A program made the position numbers and the translations under genes. A DNA stretch of 64,000 bases from Microvelia longipes (taxonomy: Eukaryota > Arthropoda > Insecta > Hemiptera > Veliidae). The notes under the pieces are model-generated. The model searched no databases. It saw nothing but the letters and a program-made list of their open reading frames with translations, and was not told the origin of the DNA. Position 1 is the first letter of the stretch. The number at the start of each line of letters is the position of its first letter. Location: the NCBI GenBank assembly GCA_018340805.1, contig JACMZG010001914.1:4775369-4839368 (forward strand), written 5' to 3'. Shown piece by piece: positions 14,001 through 29,000 of the stretch.

Positions 14001-17000
14001 GTGCTGCCCCTGGGAAAATTACAAAAAATTGATTGGTCACCTGTATAAATTTAAAGAATACCAGAGTGAAAAGTACTTCTTTACTCCCTAAAAACTAGTT
14101 AATAAACTTTACATTATACACCGTCTGGAGATAAAAGAATTATTATTGCCATAATTAGTATAAAATTATCTGTTCGATTCTAAAATGATGCATTTTTTGT
14201 TGTAGTACGACAGAATGATAAACATGTGTCACCCGCAACACAAGAAGTACAATGTGGCTGTTACCAAGGTACTGGGTAAGTACATGGAAGCCATTGTAGT
14301 GGACACGGAGCAAACTGCCAGACTCTGCATCCAGTATCTGAAGGAAAATCTTTTGGACCCGGAGACTTTCCTTCCTTTGGATTACATTCAGACTAAACCC
14401 CTCAAAGAGAGACTCAGGTATGTTGAGGTGAAAACCTCTCGTTTTTCTCTACCTTCATATTTTTGAATATTTTCACCATGGGAAAAATGAGATGTAATGG
14501 CACATGGCGAGATTGTAGGAGGTTACGAAGCTTGTAGGTTATTCCAATAACCTACAACTCCGCCTTTTCCACAAATGCACTCTATTACGGCTGAACCGGC
14601 TTATTAACTTTGTTGGTGCATTTAAAATCCACCAACATTTGTTGGTGATTTCCACCATATTTGTTGACGAAATCCACCAACATCCATCTGAAATCAAACC
14701 CACATTCTTATAAAATCCACCAACATCCATCTGAAATCAAACCCACATTCTTATGAAATCTACCAACATCCATCTGAAATCCACCAACATTTGTTGGTGA
14801 TTTCCACCATATTTGTTGATGAAATCCACCAACATCCATCTGAAATCAAACCCACATTCTTATGAAATCAAACCAACATCCATCTGAAATCCACCAACAT
14901 TTGTTGGAGAACTCCACCAAAATTATTGGTGCATCTGAAACCCACCATCATTTGTTTGTCAAACATATTGTTTTACTTATTGGTTGATCTTTCTGTGATT
15001 GATTTCAGAGCTATAAAAGATCCGAAGAACTGCAAGCTGCTGTATGACATTCTCAATTTCTCGCCACCTGATATCAAGCAAGCAGTTCTGTTTGCTACTA
15101 ACAATGCATTAGTCTGCGATACTCCTGAGGATGCCATGAAAGTGGCTTATGAGATAGACGGACAGAACAGATATGATGTAAGTCGATCCGCATTTTTTTT
15201 TTTTATTGTAATTTTACTTTTTTGAAGTAAAGTTGATGAAAAACTTTACTTTTTTTAAGTAAAGTTGATGAAAAACTTTACTTTTTTTAAGTAAAGTTGA
15301 TGAAAAACCTTTACTTTTTTAAGTAAAGTTAATGAAAAACTTTACTTTTTTTAAGTAAAGTTAATGAAAAACTTTACTTTTTTTAAGTAAAGTTAATGAA
15401 AAACTTTACTTTTTTTAAGTAAAGTTTACGAAAAACTTTACTTATTTAGGTGTTATTCTAGCATGACTAAGAGATTTTCACATCTGGTTTAAGGGTCTAT
15501 CTGATCTGTTTTATAAATAAGATGTGTTTTTTGTTGTTAGGCTGTTGCTCTGGATGGAACGTTCTACCAGAAGTCAGGTATCATGTCAGGTGGTAGCTGG
15601 GACTTGGCCAGGAAAGCCAAGAGATGGGATGAAAAGCATCTGTCTCAACTTAAATCTACCAAGGTGTCCTACTTTTTATTTCACAAATTAACATACAATA
15701 ATAAATCAAATATAAATAAATAAATATATTTAAAATAAACAGGTACATTTTGCAAATATTTTGTTCTTGTCAAAAAGAGAAAAAGAAGAAAAAACGTAGC
15801 AATTTAAAAAAATAACATAGATAAAATAAATTTCCACAAACAATTTCCATTTAGAAATTCACAAACACTCTATACAACATTTGTAGAAAGATATTCTTTC
15901 AGTTTATTTCTGAAATGCATTGTTGGAAGAGCAATGGTTACATCACTTATTTTATTAATAGTTTTGATTCCAACGTAAGAATAAGACAAAGCTGTAATTT
16001 GCAGTCTATCTGGTGGTAAATTTATTTTTGAGTAGTTTCTAGTGAGGTAGTTATGGTCTAGATTATAATGACTAAGCAACAATTTTAAAAAATTCACTTA
16101 ATTTAAAAAAGTTATCTTATCGGGTTGAAATTTAATTTCAACCAGTAAATTTAATTTTAGTGGCAACCATGCAGCCACTAAGCTGCCAGGGGGGTGGCAC
16201 GGGGGCAGAAAAGCAGTCCAGCCCCCTGTGCCGACATGGTTGTTCATGATGATAGGTAGCAGTCGAGGATGTAGAGGGACCAAGAACCTGAATACCTCTT
16301 GTTTGATTACTTATTGAAATATAATTATTTAAAATATAATTATAATTAAAATTATTCTTCCATGCAATTAGTTTTAATTCTTTGAGCACTCCTCACTTCT
16401 TACTCATTTAGTTAAAAGTAAACTTAGTTATTGTTTAAAACAATTTACCTGCTAACTTTATGACATACTCCTTTGTTTTTTAGGAAAAACTAACCGAAGA
16501 TTTGAGAGAAGCCGTTAAGAAATCTCGTAAGGAGTCTGAACTAAATACTGTTGAGTCTCAAATCAGAGGCCTCGAAACCAGGATCAGATACTCGAAGAGT
16601 GATAAGGAAAAGACTGTGAGTATTACAGATCTTTTACTTTTTAAATGTGAGACCCTAGCCTGCAAAAGGTTCTCAAACTATGGTAGCAGCACTCTTACTA
16701 AGCTTGTCTACAATGGATCACTGGTAATGAAGATCCTGGACATTGTTTGGGAAAAGTATTATTCTGACCCCAACTAATTGTAGGGATTGTTTAATAGACC
16801 TCCGGTCCCAGTGTAAGTGGGGTCTATTCTCGACTCCAACCCCACTCAATAATAATAATTAATATAACGAATTCTTCGTACTATAAAGATTTCATTTTAA
16901 ATTATTTTTTTCTTTTCTTTCAGATAAAACAAATCAAGGATTTAGAAAAAGAATTAAAAACACTGGAGACTAATTACGCTGAAAGAGAAGTAAGTCTGAT

Positions 17001-20000
17001 TGTTTTGTTCAAACTATCTATTTTTACTTTTAATTTTTAGGTTTTTACTTTTCCTTGCCCAGTATTGTTTAGAGAAAAACTATTGTGATCACTGTAAAAA
17101 TGTAAAAATTATGCGATTTTAGAGTTTTGAAGACATTGTTAGTAGTTTTTATGATCTCATCTGGGAGTCATGCGTAACTCTCTTTGAGTTCATGCATCAG
17201 GTTAAAAACTTTGTGAGCAAATCTGACTTCAGGACTTCTGTGCGGCCTAAAAAGAAATATTGAATCTTGTTAACCTATTCACAAACGTTTAAAAGGTTTG
17301 TGAAAGTTAATAAATTAAAATTTGATACAAATGTACCTCTTTAGGTGATTTCTTAAGTCCTCCAATTTCACCGTAAAACTTCTCTAAACCTTTTCAAACA
17401 ATTTTCCCTGAATTTTATTGAAATATTGGCTTGAAATTATTGACTTATGCATTTTCAATCTTAGATAGACTATAACTCTTTAAGTTTTAACCACTTTAAA
17501 TGTTTACTTAACTTTTAACACAATTTTAATGTGTTTTCTTAAAAATCAAGCATATTCTATCAATCTAAAGGTAATATAAAGTTGTTCTAAAAAAAAGAGA
17601 GTACGCAGCTGTCATGTATGATTATTTAATATTGAAAATGGGCTTAAAAACTTAAATTTTGTAAAAATATGTATTAAACCTTTAGGGCTTAGTGGTCAGG
17701 GGTTTTTTCTCTGGCTCTTGGACTGTAAGGCACAAAGTAGCCAAATCTAAAGACTTTTTAACATTTACTTCAAAAGTATATATTTATGTGTAAATATACT
17801 TAAAGTTATATTTACATATTTAAAATTATAATTACATACTTAAAATTATACTAACATACTTAAAATTATACTTGCATATTTAAAATTATAATTACATACT
17901 TAAAATTGTACTCACATACTTAAAATTATACTTGCATACTTAAAATTATACTTACATACTTAAATTATAATTACATACTTAAAATTATACTTACATACTT
18001 AAGATTATATACATGGAATAATACTTTGGAGCCACTACGTCTCCTCTGCTACTTCAAAAAAAATCAATAAGATTAATATATAGTGCCGGATGTATAAATA
18101 ACTCTTCAACTCTCTAGCATAAATTTCCTGGGCGCTACGATGATAACAGACACACACATACAGACAGACAACTTTGCAAAATCCACTCAGGAGACCTTAA
18201 AATCACCAGAAACGAATAATTCCGGTTTCATCCCGGTTTCGGATTTTTTTTCCAAACATAATTATTTTCCTATAAATGAGGAAAAGTAAAAATGAATTAA
18301 AAGATGTATTAATTAAAAAACCTTATGTATGACCTAAAAGAATTTTTTAAGTTAAAATTTAATAGTTAGAGTTCTCTTTTTCTGTAATGTGGTTTAATTA
18401 ATGTTTTATTGCACCAAATTATTTTTTTACTTTTCCTCATTTGTACCATAAGTGTACAGGAAAAGTATTGTGATTGCAAAAATATCCGGGATAAAACCGG
18501 AATTATCTGTTTTAGGTGTTTTTAAGGCCTCCTGAGTGGTTTTAACAAAGCTGTATGCATGTGTGTGTGGACACATGTTTGGACATGAAATATCATTTTC
18601 ATTCTCAATTTAAACAAGTCTGATAATCAGTGATTCTACTTGACAATTTATTCCACACCTGTATTGAATTTAAAATACTCAGAGAATAGTAAAGATTTAG
18701 GTCTTCCGGTGGTGAGCGAGTTAATTTAGATGAAGAATCCGACGTTTTGCTTCCACTGTGGGAGGCATCTTTAGGGATGTAGGACATCATGGATAGAAAC
18801 ACAATGCTCTACAAAACTGAAATGAAGATGGAGACGATGAAGGCCCTATTTATACCTGTCTCTGACCTTGTCTTCGAGGACGAAGATTATAGCCATGAGA
18901 AGGGATAAGAGGGTTCGACGGTCCAGTATGACGTAATCCACAAAGACAAGGTCAGAGACAGGTATAAATAGGGCCTCCATCGTCTCCATCTTCAGTTCAG
19001 TTTTGTAGAGCATTCCATATTCCATGATGTCCTACATCCCTGAAGATTCCTCCCACAGTGGAAGCGATACGTCGGATTCTTCATCTACATTAGGAAGACC
19101 TAAATCTTGATGACAATAACCGTGGAAGCCTACACAGTTTATTACGGAGAATAGTGTTAGCACACCCTTAATTATTACTGGGCTCTATAGTTTTGTTGTT
19201 TTGTGTTTTTTATAGCCTCGTAGAGAGATGATAGAGAAGTCAATGGCGGAGAGAGATATCAAGATACAGGAGATGAAGGAGAGAATGAACTCAGTGGAGG
19301 ATGTTGTTTTCAAGAAGTTCTGTGCTAATATTGGTGTTGAGAACATTAGACAATATGAGGAGAGGGAACTCAGGTATGTGTGGATCTTGTTTAAGCATTT
19401 TACTGCCCCATAAAAATTTTATGGCAGGAAAAAAAATAAAAAATAAATTTTAAGTAAAAAATTGGGCCGTAGTACCTCAGAGTTTTTCCTTACCACATTA
19501 GATGATACGCTCATCCTTAGACAGTTAATACATTTGTTATATTCCCTGAATATAACGATAGATGAAGTTGAAATATTATATAATACTACTTTACTACAAG
19601 GATCTTGTTTTGTCTTCAGATCTCAACAGGAGAGAATGAAGAAGAGGTTGGAGTTTGAGAACCAGAAGAGCAGGATTATCAATCAACTTGAATTTGAGAA
19701 ATCTAAAGATAAAAAGATCAGAGGTAACTTGCCTTCCTTATTTTCTAAGTATTAATTGTTCTCTTCAAGAGTTGTCCTGCCACTTTAGTATTATGATAAT
19801 AATAATAATCTATATTCTCACTGCTGCAATGACTAAACACAGGTCTAATAGTCAAATTTGTTTGTACGTGTAGCGATAACTGCCGTAGAAATGGACTGAT
19901 TTTAATAAAAATGTGGTTACATGTAGAACAGAACTATCTATGTGTCAGAGCTGTATAGTCTTTGGTAATATTTCAAAATGGCAGCCAATATGGCGGACCG

Positions 20001-23000
20001 AATGAAAACAAAAATTTGGCGAAAAAATTGTGTTGTATACCTTTTTAAGCACTTAAATAGTAGAAAAATTAAATATATGTTTCATGGTCAACATTTTTAA
20101 AATGGCGGCAAAAATGATGATCTCAAAAAAATTAAGTTAAAAGAAATATATTGAGTAATATATTGTTGAAAAGCTCTTGATTAGTAGAAGAAAACATGAA
20201 GATTTAGGTCTTCCGGTGGTGACCGCGTCAATGTAGATGAAGAATCCGACGTTTCGCTTCCACTGTGGGAGGCATCTTCAGGGATGTAGGACATCATGGA
20301 TAGAAACGCAATGCTCTACAAAACTGAACTGAGTTCAGTTTTGTAGAGCATTGTGTTACTATCCATGATGTCCTACATCCCTGAAGATGCCTCCCACAGT
20401 GGAAGCGAAACATCGGATTCTTCATCTACATTGACGCGGTCACCACCGGAAGACCTAAATCTTCATGACAATAACCGCGGAAGCCTACGCAGTTTAGAAG
20501 AAAACATGTTGTATAACAAATTCCAAAAAATTCAACATATTGGCCATAATTTTATATAATAATTTGTTTTTACTAATTTTATAATAATTTGCAAAATAAA
20601 GATTAATTGTAATGTACTTTAAAGACATAGCGAGTACTTTTTACTCAATCTTGCATGTAAAATCAATATAAACACGAACAAGCAAGTGACGCGAGCCCTA
20701 TTTAGAAAGTAAAATTATAAACATAGGCAATTTAGCGAGCGAAGCGTGCCCTATTTTTCTATACAGAATTATTAATTCACGCAACGTAGTGAGTGAAGCG
20801 AGCCCTAATTTAGCATATAAAATTGTAAATATACGCAATCTAGCGAAGCAAGCCCTTGAACATTATGTTATGTTTTTTTGTTTTGTAATAAAATAATAAA
20901 CATATAAATAAAGGCGAGCAAAGCGAGCACTTTAAATTATGTTTTCTTTTTAGTATGTGCTTCAAATTAGGTACTGACAAGTAAACTAAGAAAGGCGAGC
21001 GAAGCGAGCTCTGGAATATTATGTTATATTTTATTTATTTTTTCTAAAATTAGGTATCAACAAACAAAATTTATATAGGCGATCGAAGCAAGCCGTAGAA
21101 TATTAAGTAAAAGTATGATTCTATTGTATTAATGCATGGTATTTATGAAAATATCTGAGAAACCCTTATAATAAATTATAAATTACTGACTACCCCCCAT
21201 TTTTTTTTTGTACTAATCATAGAATTAATAAATGTTACTGTAATCATTTTTGTACAAAATAATAAAGTGTTTATTTATTTATTTATTTATTTTATAATGC
21301 TTGCAAAGCAAGCACAAGCACTTTGACAGATTTTTTTTGTTTAACAGACATTAAGATTATGTCATAATTTCCTTAAATTCTTATTGACACATTAAGATAA
21401 TGACATAATTTCGTATGAAGTCATAAAATCTTATAGAGACACTTTTAGATAATGAAATAATTTTCTTAAAGTCTTATAGACACACTTTAAGATAATGACA
21501 TAATATCCTTACACACTAAGATGAAGCAATATAAAAATGTTTGCATTTACTGTATACACATGTTTTTGTTAACGATACGATCAAAACACTGGTGTCCTGG
21601 GTGATTGCTAAAAAGCAATCACTCGATACATAGCTGCCCAAAAGCTAGTAGAGCAGATGCACTTATTTGAAAATTGGCTTATTACTAGATTACCAGCCGA
21701 GGGAATAAAAAAAAAATGTGGTTCTCCAAGGAGGCAAAACAAACTTAAGAAATCCACATAGGCTTTTGTTCTTGAGTACAGGGGCCTTCTGAGGTATAAG
21801 AGGGGGGGGGGGGTAATTATTTTAACTGGACCTCTGGTCAAGGGAATCTAATTGCAAATAGAATGTGGTATAAATGATTTACTGTTCTGAATTGTTTTCC
21901 AGACAATGTAACTAGATGGGAAACAGCTGTAGCTGATGACGAGGAAGAATTGCAAGCAGCTAAGAATGCTGAAGTAAAACAACAAAATGAGTTAGAAAAG
22001 GATATGAAGAAGATATCTGACCTAAAGGATAAGAGGTTGGGTTACAAGCAAGAGGCTGATCAGATGGACGATGTCATAGGCAAGGTACTGTCATCACTAC
22101 GTGGGAAATTGTAAACGTCATACTTAATTGAATTTAATAATTGACGTATATACAAAATAAAGTTTTTACTTTTCTTCATTTACACTGTATAGGTATATAG
22201 GAAAAGTATTGTGTTTGCAAAAGAATCCCAAACCTGGTTGTCCCCGGAATCATCCATTTTATGCATTTTAAGGCCTCCTGAGTGGTTTTTACAAAGTTGT
22301 CTGCCTGAGTGTGTCTGTTATCATCGTAGCTCCCAGTCAATTTATGCTATAGAGTTGAAACTTTGTACAAAAATCAGTCTTTAGGTGTAGTTGTGCTATC
22401 AGGTAAATAATTTTTTATGACGTCATTAACCCGGAATAATGTCTCAGTAAAAATGTCAGAAATTCATATGCGATCAAATGAAAAATATTGAGATCGTTTG
22501 AGATTTTTTAGTCACGTATAAGACTGACATATGTGCCACATATTTCATTATCAGCATTAGTTCAATTGTTATTAAATTACTTTTAAGTTTTTTTTTAAAA
22601 AAAAGTAAAATAATAAAATTGAGTTAAAATTCGGTACAAGTGTATATCTTCACATCATAAATGAATACACTAATTTTCATTTTAATGCGACAAGAATATA
22701 CCTGAAATTTGTTGGATCATAAAAGTTAAGCAGGTGATCACTGGGAGTGATACGGATGTATTTACTATACATTTGTATTTATATGTGTTGCAGTATAAAT
22801 TTAAGGTGTTGTATATTCTGAGGACGTCGAAAAGCTAGCCGCGCTCAAGCCTTAAGCTTATGTGGCTAGCAAGATCTTAATTATAAACAAATAATATTGT
22901 GAATAGATGTAATAAGACTTTTAGAGCCAATACAACAAAACAAGCCAAACAAAGCCAGCCAATACAATTCTTCTTAATGACCTGTATTGTTAATCTATTA

Positions 23001-26000
23001 CTGTGCCTTTTTAGAGCCTTTTGTATAATTTTATTGTGTATTACTCTGTAAATCATTTTTAAATTATTAAAAAAATAATAATTAAAATTGTCTTATTAAA
23101 AATTCTGTATGAGTAAGTAAGTAAGACTTCTGTATGAGAAGGTTATATTGCTCAGCAAGTTGTGTCTATTACATGTATTGAAAATTCAAGAAGAGGCTAA
23201 TTAGATAGACCATTACATTAGCAAGGTAAATATGAAATAGAAACTAGTACAGAAAAATTCAGTCATTTTCAATTGTAATTATTAGATCAAGAAAAGAGTT
23301 CAACAATTCTTCTCAATGACCTGTATTGTTAATCTATTACTGTGCCTTTTTATTTTAATAGCCGACTAACGTTTCATTATTATATTTACGATTTTTATAA
23401 TTAAATCAATAGTGAATTATAATTAATCTTATTTTGTTTCCAGGCTAGAAGAGAAGTTGGAGCCATTGCTAAAGATATCCAAACTGCTCAAAAATCTGTC
23501 AATAACATTGAATCCAAATTAGAGATGAAGAAAGCTGAGAGACATAATATACTCATGCATTGCAAGGTAAGAAAACTGAGAGACATAATATACTCATGCA
23601 TTGCAAGGTAAGAAAGATGAAGACATAATATACTCATGCTGCAAAGCTGAGAGACATATATACTCATGCATTGCAAGGTAAGAAAGCTGAGAGACATAAT
23701 ATACTCATGCATTGCAAGGTAAGAAAGCTGAGAGACATAATATACTCATGCATTGCAAGGTAAGAAAGCTGAGAGACATAATATATAATAATATTATGTC
23801 ATAACATAATAATATAATATAACATATTATAATAATAATAACATAATATACACACATAACATAATATAATATATTATATATACATATATTATGCATAACA
23901 TAATATATAAAAAAAAAGGTTAAGAAAGATGAGAGACATAATATAATTATGTAGATCTTTTAGGGGCTTCTTAATTATGCTGAATCTCCTCTATTAGGCA
24001 TATCATCTTTTATTTTGAGATTCTCACATTTTGCTTACACTTTCTGCTCTTGAAACTAAAAGGCAGAAACTTATATGTTATGTATAAGCTTCTATTGAGA
24101 GTTCCAAATTTAAGGTCATCAAGGTTAGGGATATTTTACAGTTTTTTAATATTATTACAATATAAAGGGGAGACATTTTTTTATTTGAATATATTTTATT
24201 ATAAATTTAGCAATTACTATAGCCATTAGTTTAATTTAAATTTTAAACTTAGAAGTTTAAGTTATGCTGTTATATCTGGATGGGTCTCAGTGACTTTACT
24301 CTTGATGTAACGTGAACTAGTCTCACTGTGTCAAGACAAGAGGATTGAATTTTACTGGGTGGTATAATGTTGTTATTGTATTTGCATAGATGGAAGACAT
24401 CCCAATTCCAATGCTGAAAGGTAATATGGAGGATATCATGAGCGATTCTACAGCCATGGATAACACTCAGGGTTCGGAATCGACTGCCAACACTTCTATT
24501 ATCTATGACAAGGAAAGCAGGTAAATTATCTCAAGTATCTCAAAAGTACTAATAAAACACTTATTCCAGGAGCACGACCTGCAAAAGGAAACATATTCCA
24601 GGTGCCAGACTGCAAAAGTACTAATAAAACACATATTCCAGGTGCCAGACCTGCAAAAGTATTAATAAAACACATATTCCAGGTGCCAGACCTGCAAAAG
24701 TACTAATAAAACACATATTCCAGGTGCCAGACCTGCAAAAGTATTAATAAAACACATATTCCAGGTGCCAGACCTGCAAAAGTACTAATAAAACACATAT
24801 TCCAGGTGCCAGACTGCAAAAGTACTAATAAAAACATATTCAGGAGCCAGACCTGCACAAATTTGACTTATTTTGTACTAATTTATATTATTTTTTTTTT
24901 AAACATTTACCTTAAATTATAATGGAAAAGCAAAGTCATTCTATCCAGAGTGGAGCCCTTTGTATGATTACCTATGCTAGAGTGGAGCCCTTTGTATGAT
25001 TACCTATGCTAGAGTGGAGCCCTTTGTATAATTACCTATCTTTGCATAAATTATTCATTTTTCGGGTGTTTTTGAAAGAGCCATAACTTCGGTGGTAGTC
25101 ATCTAATTTTGATGATTAAAAATTTGTTTTATAATAAATTTTATCAGCTTTAAAAAATGGTCTCTTCATGTTTTGCACACGATTTACAGGGAGCCACTTT
25201 TTGCAAGAAAATTGGAATATGTGGTATTTTATAAAATTTTGAGCATGCACAATCATATGAATGGCTCTCTACTCTAGATAGCCAGACTAAGCTTTTCCTT
25301 CATAATTTAAGGTATATTTTGAGAGTAATTTGGTTTGAAGCAGTACAAAATGAGTCACATTCTTTCAGGTCCAGCTCTTGGACAAATCCATAAAGCAGGT
25401 GCTTACAATATCTGCTGTTAACTTTTTCTATACCTACAGACAAACTATTATTATAGCAGTTTGTATTAATGGTATTTATTAAATTGTCGGCCTTTTTGGT
25501 AGGATCCAAGTGGACTATTCAGGATTGAGTGATCATCTGAAAGACATTGACGAGGATGATGTTAAGAAAACAGGGGATAAGTTATCCAGGGCAATAAATG
25601 AGCAATCTATCATGCTGCAGAAGATACAAGCACCCAATATGAAGGTAATCAACTGCTTATTAATCCAGAATTACTTGGTCTACAGCAGAGACTAAAGAAA
25701 CTTTAACAGTAAGACTGTTGATAGGAGTGATAGTAATATGGGAGTGGTAGTAACTACCAGGCAAGTAGGCCATGTTGTTAGGCCCTTTTTGCCAGCTCCC
25801 TAAGATAATGTTCTACTCCTTTTAATTTCAAGTGTAGGTATATTTCATCTACTCTAGACAGAAGAGCCGTGAATTTCTATGGTTCCTCTCATGCTTTTCA
25901 AGCAATCATACATATTTTCACTGACTTATAGTCTAGTGAAAAGTGGTAACAACACGTGCTCTCACTGTTAAACCAAACCTCCACACACTTTAAACTACAA

Positions 26001-29000
26001 GGCAGACACACTATAGTATTATAATGAATCTACTATGAGGGTCCTAAATTTTGTCTATACCCAGTGTCATTTAGGGTAAGGGATCTTTAACGAGTACCTG
26101 AAAACGCACAGGCTCGAGACCACTGGCTTTACGTCCCTTCTGAAGGATGAGGTACGCAGAATTTTTATCCCTCTCATAAAAATCCTAGAGGCCCATGGTA
26201 AAAAAAAGATTCATTTCACAGCCTGGTAGTATAATATATACTTTTTTTCAACAATCATTTTTGCTAGGAAAAAATCGCTTTTTACATGGTTTTTCAGAGA
26301 ATGTAAAAAATGGATGTAAATTTGTTTGTCATTCATTAATAACTTTTGTTTAACAGGCTATAGAGAAGTTAGAGCTGGCTAGAGGAAAACTTCTTGTTAC
26401 AAATGAAGAATTTGAAGCAGCCAGGAGAAAAGCAAAGAAAGCTAAACAGAGCTTTGAGAAAGTTAAGAAAGAAAGATTTGATAAGTTCATGGACTGCTTT
26501 GAACACGTCTCCAACAAAATCGATACGATCTACAAGGTATTACACTCTATTTTTTATCAATTGTTTACTGATAAAAAATTGATACAAAGTGTAGTGTATT
26601 AGAAAAAATACACTACACTTTATCCTAGTTTATGCCTTCAAAAGAAGGCATTACGGATAATAACATTTAATAAGGCAAAAAACACTGCAAGGATATTTTT
26701 ATTAAATTAAAGTAATGACTGTTGTCAATATTTATATGTGTAATGTTTTATTTTATATCAAGCAAAATGTAAATAGCTGTAAAACAAATTTTGAATCGCT
26801 AGAAAGTATACAATCTCTGGAGCATTGAAGAATTATTGCTGACCTTATTTTCCTTTATAATCTCTTAAATAATAATATTGCCTCCCCTAATTTATTAGCT
26901 TTATTGAATTTTAGGGTTCCTCAACACCAAACCAGAAATGCTTTCATGTTTCAAGTTCAAACTACCAATGCTGGTACTAATTACATGCTTAACTCCCCCA
27001 TGAAACGAATTCAAAAGTCTGCAAACCGTTACCTCAAAAGTGATATAGATATTCTTAATTTTAATTTAGTATTATTAAAAAACTTAATCTTAAATATTTG
27101 TTATCTCTACATGTTGATTGAATATTTTAAATAGTTAATACTACCTACCCTTTTTATTAGTTATTTCTTAATGATCCTATTTTGATATTTTTATTTTATA
27201 AGTGTTAATTTTTATGATGTTTGTTTGTCTTTTATGTTCATGGTTCATTAATGAGCACTTCATTCAGTTTTTTATTGCTTTTTATTTGTTACTTGACTAT
27301 AAACCATCTTTTATCAACCTTGATTTTGTGAATTCATTTATTACTTAATTATTAATTTATTTATTTTTAGTATTCCTTTAACATATTTTTGATAATTCTT
27401 TTTTTTTCTGAACATGAATATTAAAAGGTATTAAAGAGATCCTATTTTTTTAGTATTAGTAATACTAATTTATTTTTAAATTTCAATATTTTTACATTAT
27501 GCTTTCTGTGCTCTACTCCTTGTGTTTACATTCATATGTTTTTAATGAGTACAAGATATTTTTTCCTCACTGTATACTCATCTTAACATTTTCACTGTTA
27601 CCTATGTTATTATTTTTTGTAATTGGATATATATATGTCCGTTCGTGTATTAAAAATTAAAATTAAATTAAATTAAATGGAAATAATCATAATTATAAAA
27701 CTGGACATAAGAAAATATTTACCATTCCGGAGCACAAGCTAAAGAGGGCAAGAGTGTGTCAATCTGTCCTGGGGATAAAGATTTATAATAAGCTGCCAGA
27801 TAAAATTAAACACTTAGTACCTAAAGGATTTTAAAAAAGAAGTAAAACAAATTTTATTTGATGCTCCGTTCTATGACCTTCAGGAATATTTTAACTTTTA
27901 ATTATGTATATTTTTTATTTTTTTTAATTTTGACTCAACCTGTTGTTAAATTAGTTTAATTAAATAAAATAATGATAATTTTTTATTTATTTATTTATAC
28001 ATCCATTTGGTATAAAAACCCCTCTCCAGCTTATGTATTTTCTCTTATAAGCTTGCTCTTATGCTTTTTACACCTCAAACTATTTGAGGTGTAAAAATAA
28101 ATACAAAGCAAAAAATTGAATTTTCTATTCATGGTTATATTTTTTATTTATTCGTTAGTTTAGTTATAATAATTATTTCTGGTTTGTGTTTGTAGCAACT
28201 CGCTAAGAATCCGAGTGCCCAAGCTTACCTGGCATGTGAAAATCCTGAAGAACCATATCTAGATGGCATTTCTTATAACTGTGTCGCTCCTGGTAAGAGA
28301 TTCCAGCCCATGTCTAATCTATCGGGAGGAGAGAAAACCATAGCTGCTTTAGCTCTTCTCTTTGCCATCCATAGGTATGTCTTGACTTTGTACTTGTTAC
28401 TTACAAAACCAGGGGAAAATATTTATTCAGAACTTAGCATTTCTATACTAAGAGCAGTCAACATTTACAAATGCATGTCTTGTAATGTTTTTAGCAAATT
28501 TCCAGTGGAAAAAGCAGCTTAAAATTGGGTCATGGAGTGGGGGAACTGGATTTTTCTGAAAGGGAGGGGGCTCACTAATCAAGGTTCTATAAAATGAAAT
28601 GTAATTTGTTTTATAATTTTTAATTTATTTAAAGACACTGGATGGGACTGAAATAACAACAACTTATTGTTCATAAAAAGGAACGAAGGAAAGAAAAGAG
28701 TCTCTCCTCAAAACAATAATTTATTCAAAGCCCTTTCAACCTACATGAGGCCATCATCAGTGCCAGATATAACATAAAGAATAAACGGCTAAGAGAAAGA
28801 CATTAAAGATATTCTGAAGATGACATCAATGATGATTAAAATATATTAAATGCAAAGTTTGTAGACATGAGTATGCTTGGGGTCAGGCCAAATATAGTCA
28901 TTTAAAGAAGTAACAAGTTGTTATTCCAGTCCCATCCAGTGTCTTTAAATAAATTAAAAATTATATAAAATGGTGATGAATACTAATAATATTTGTTTTT

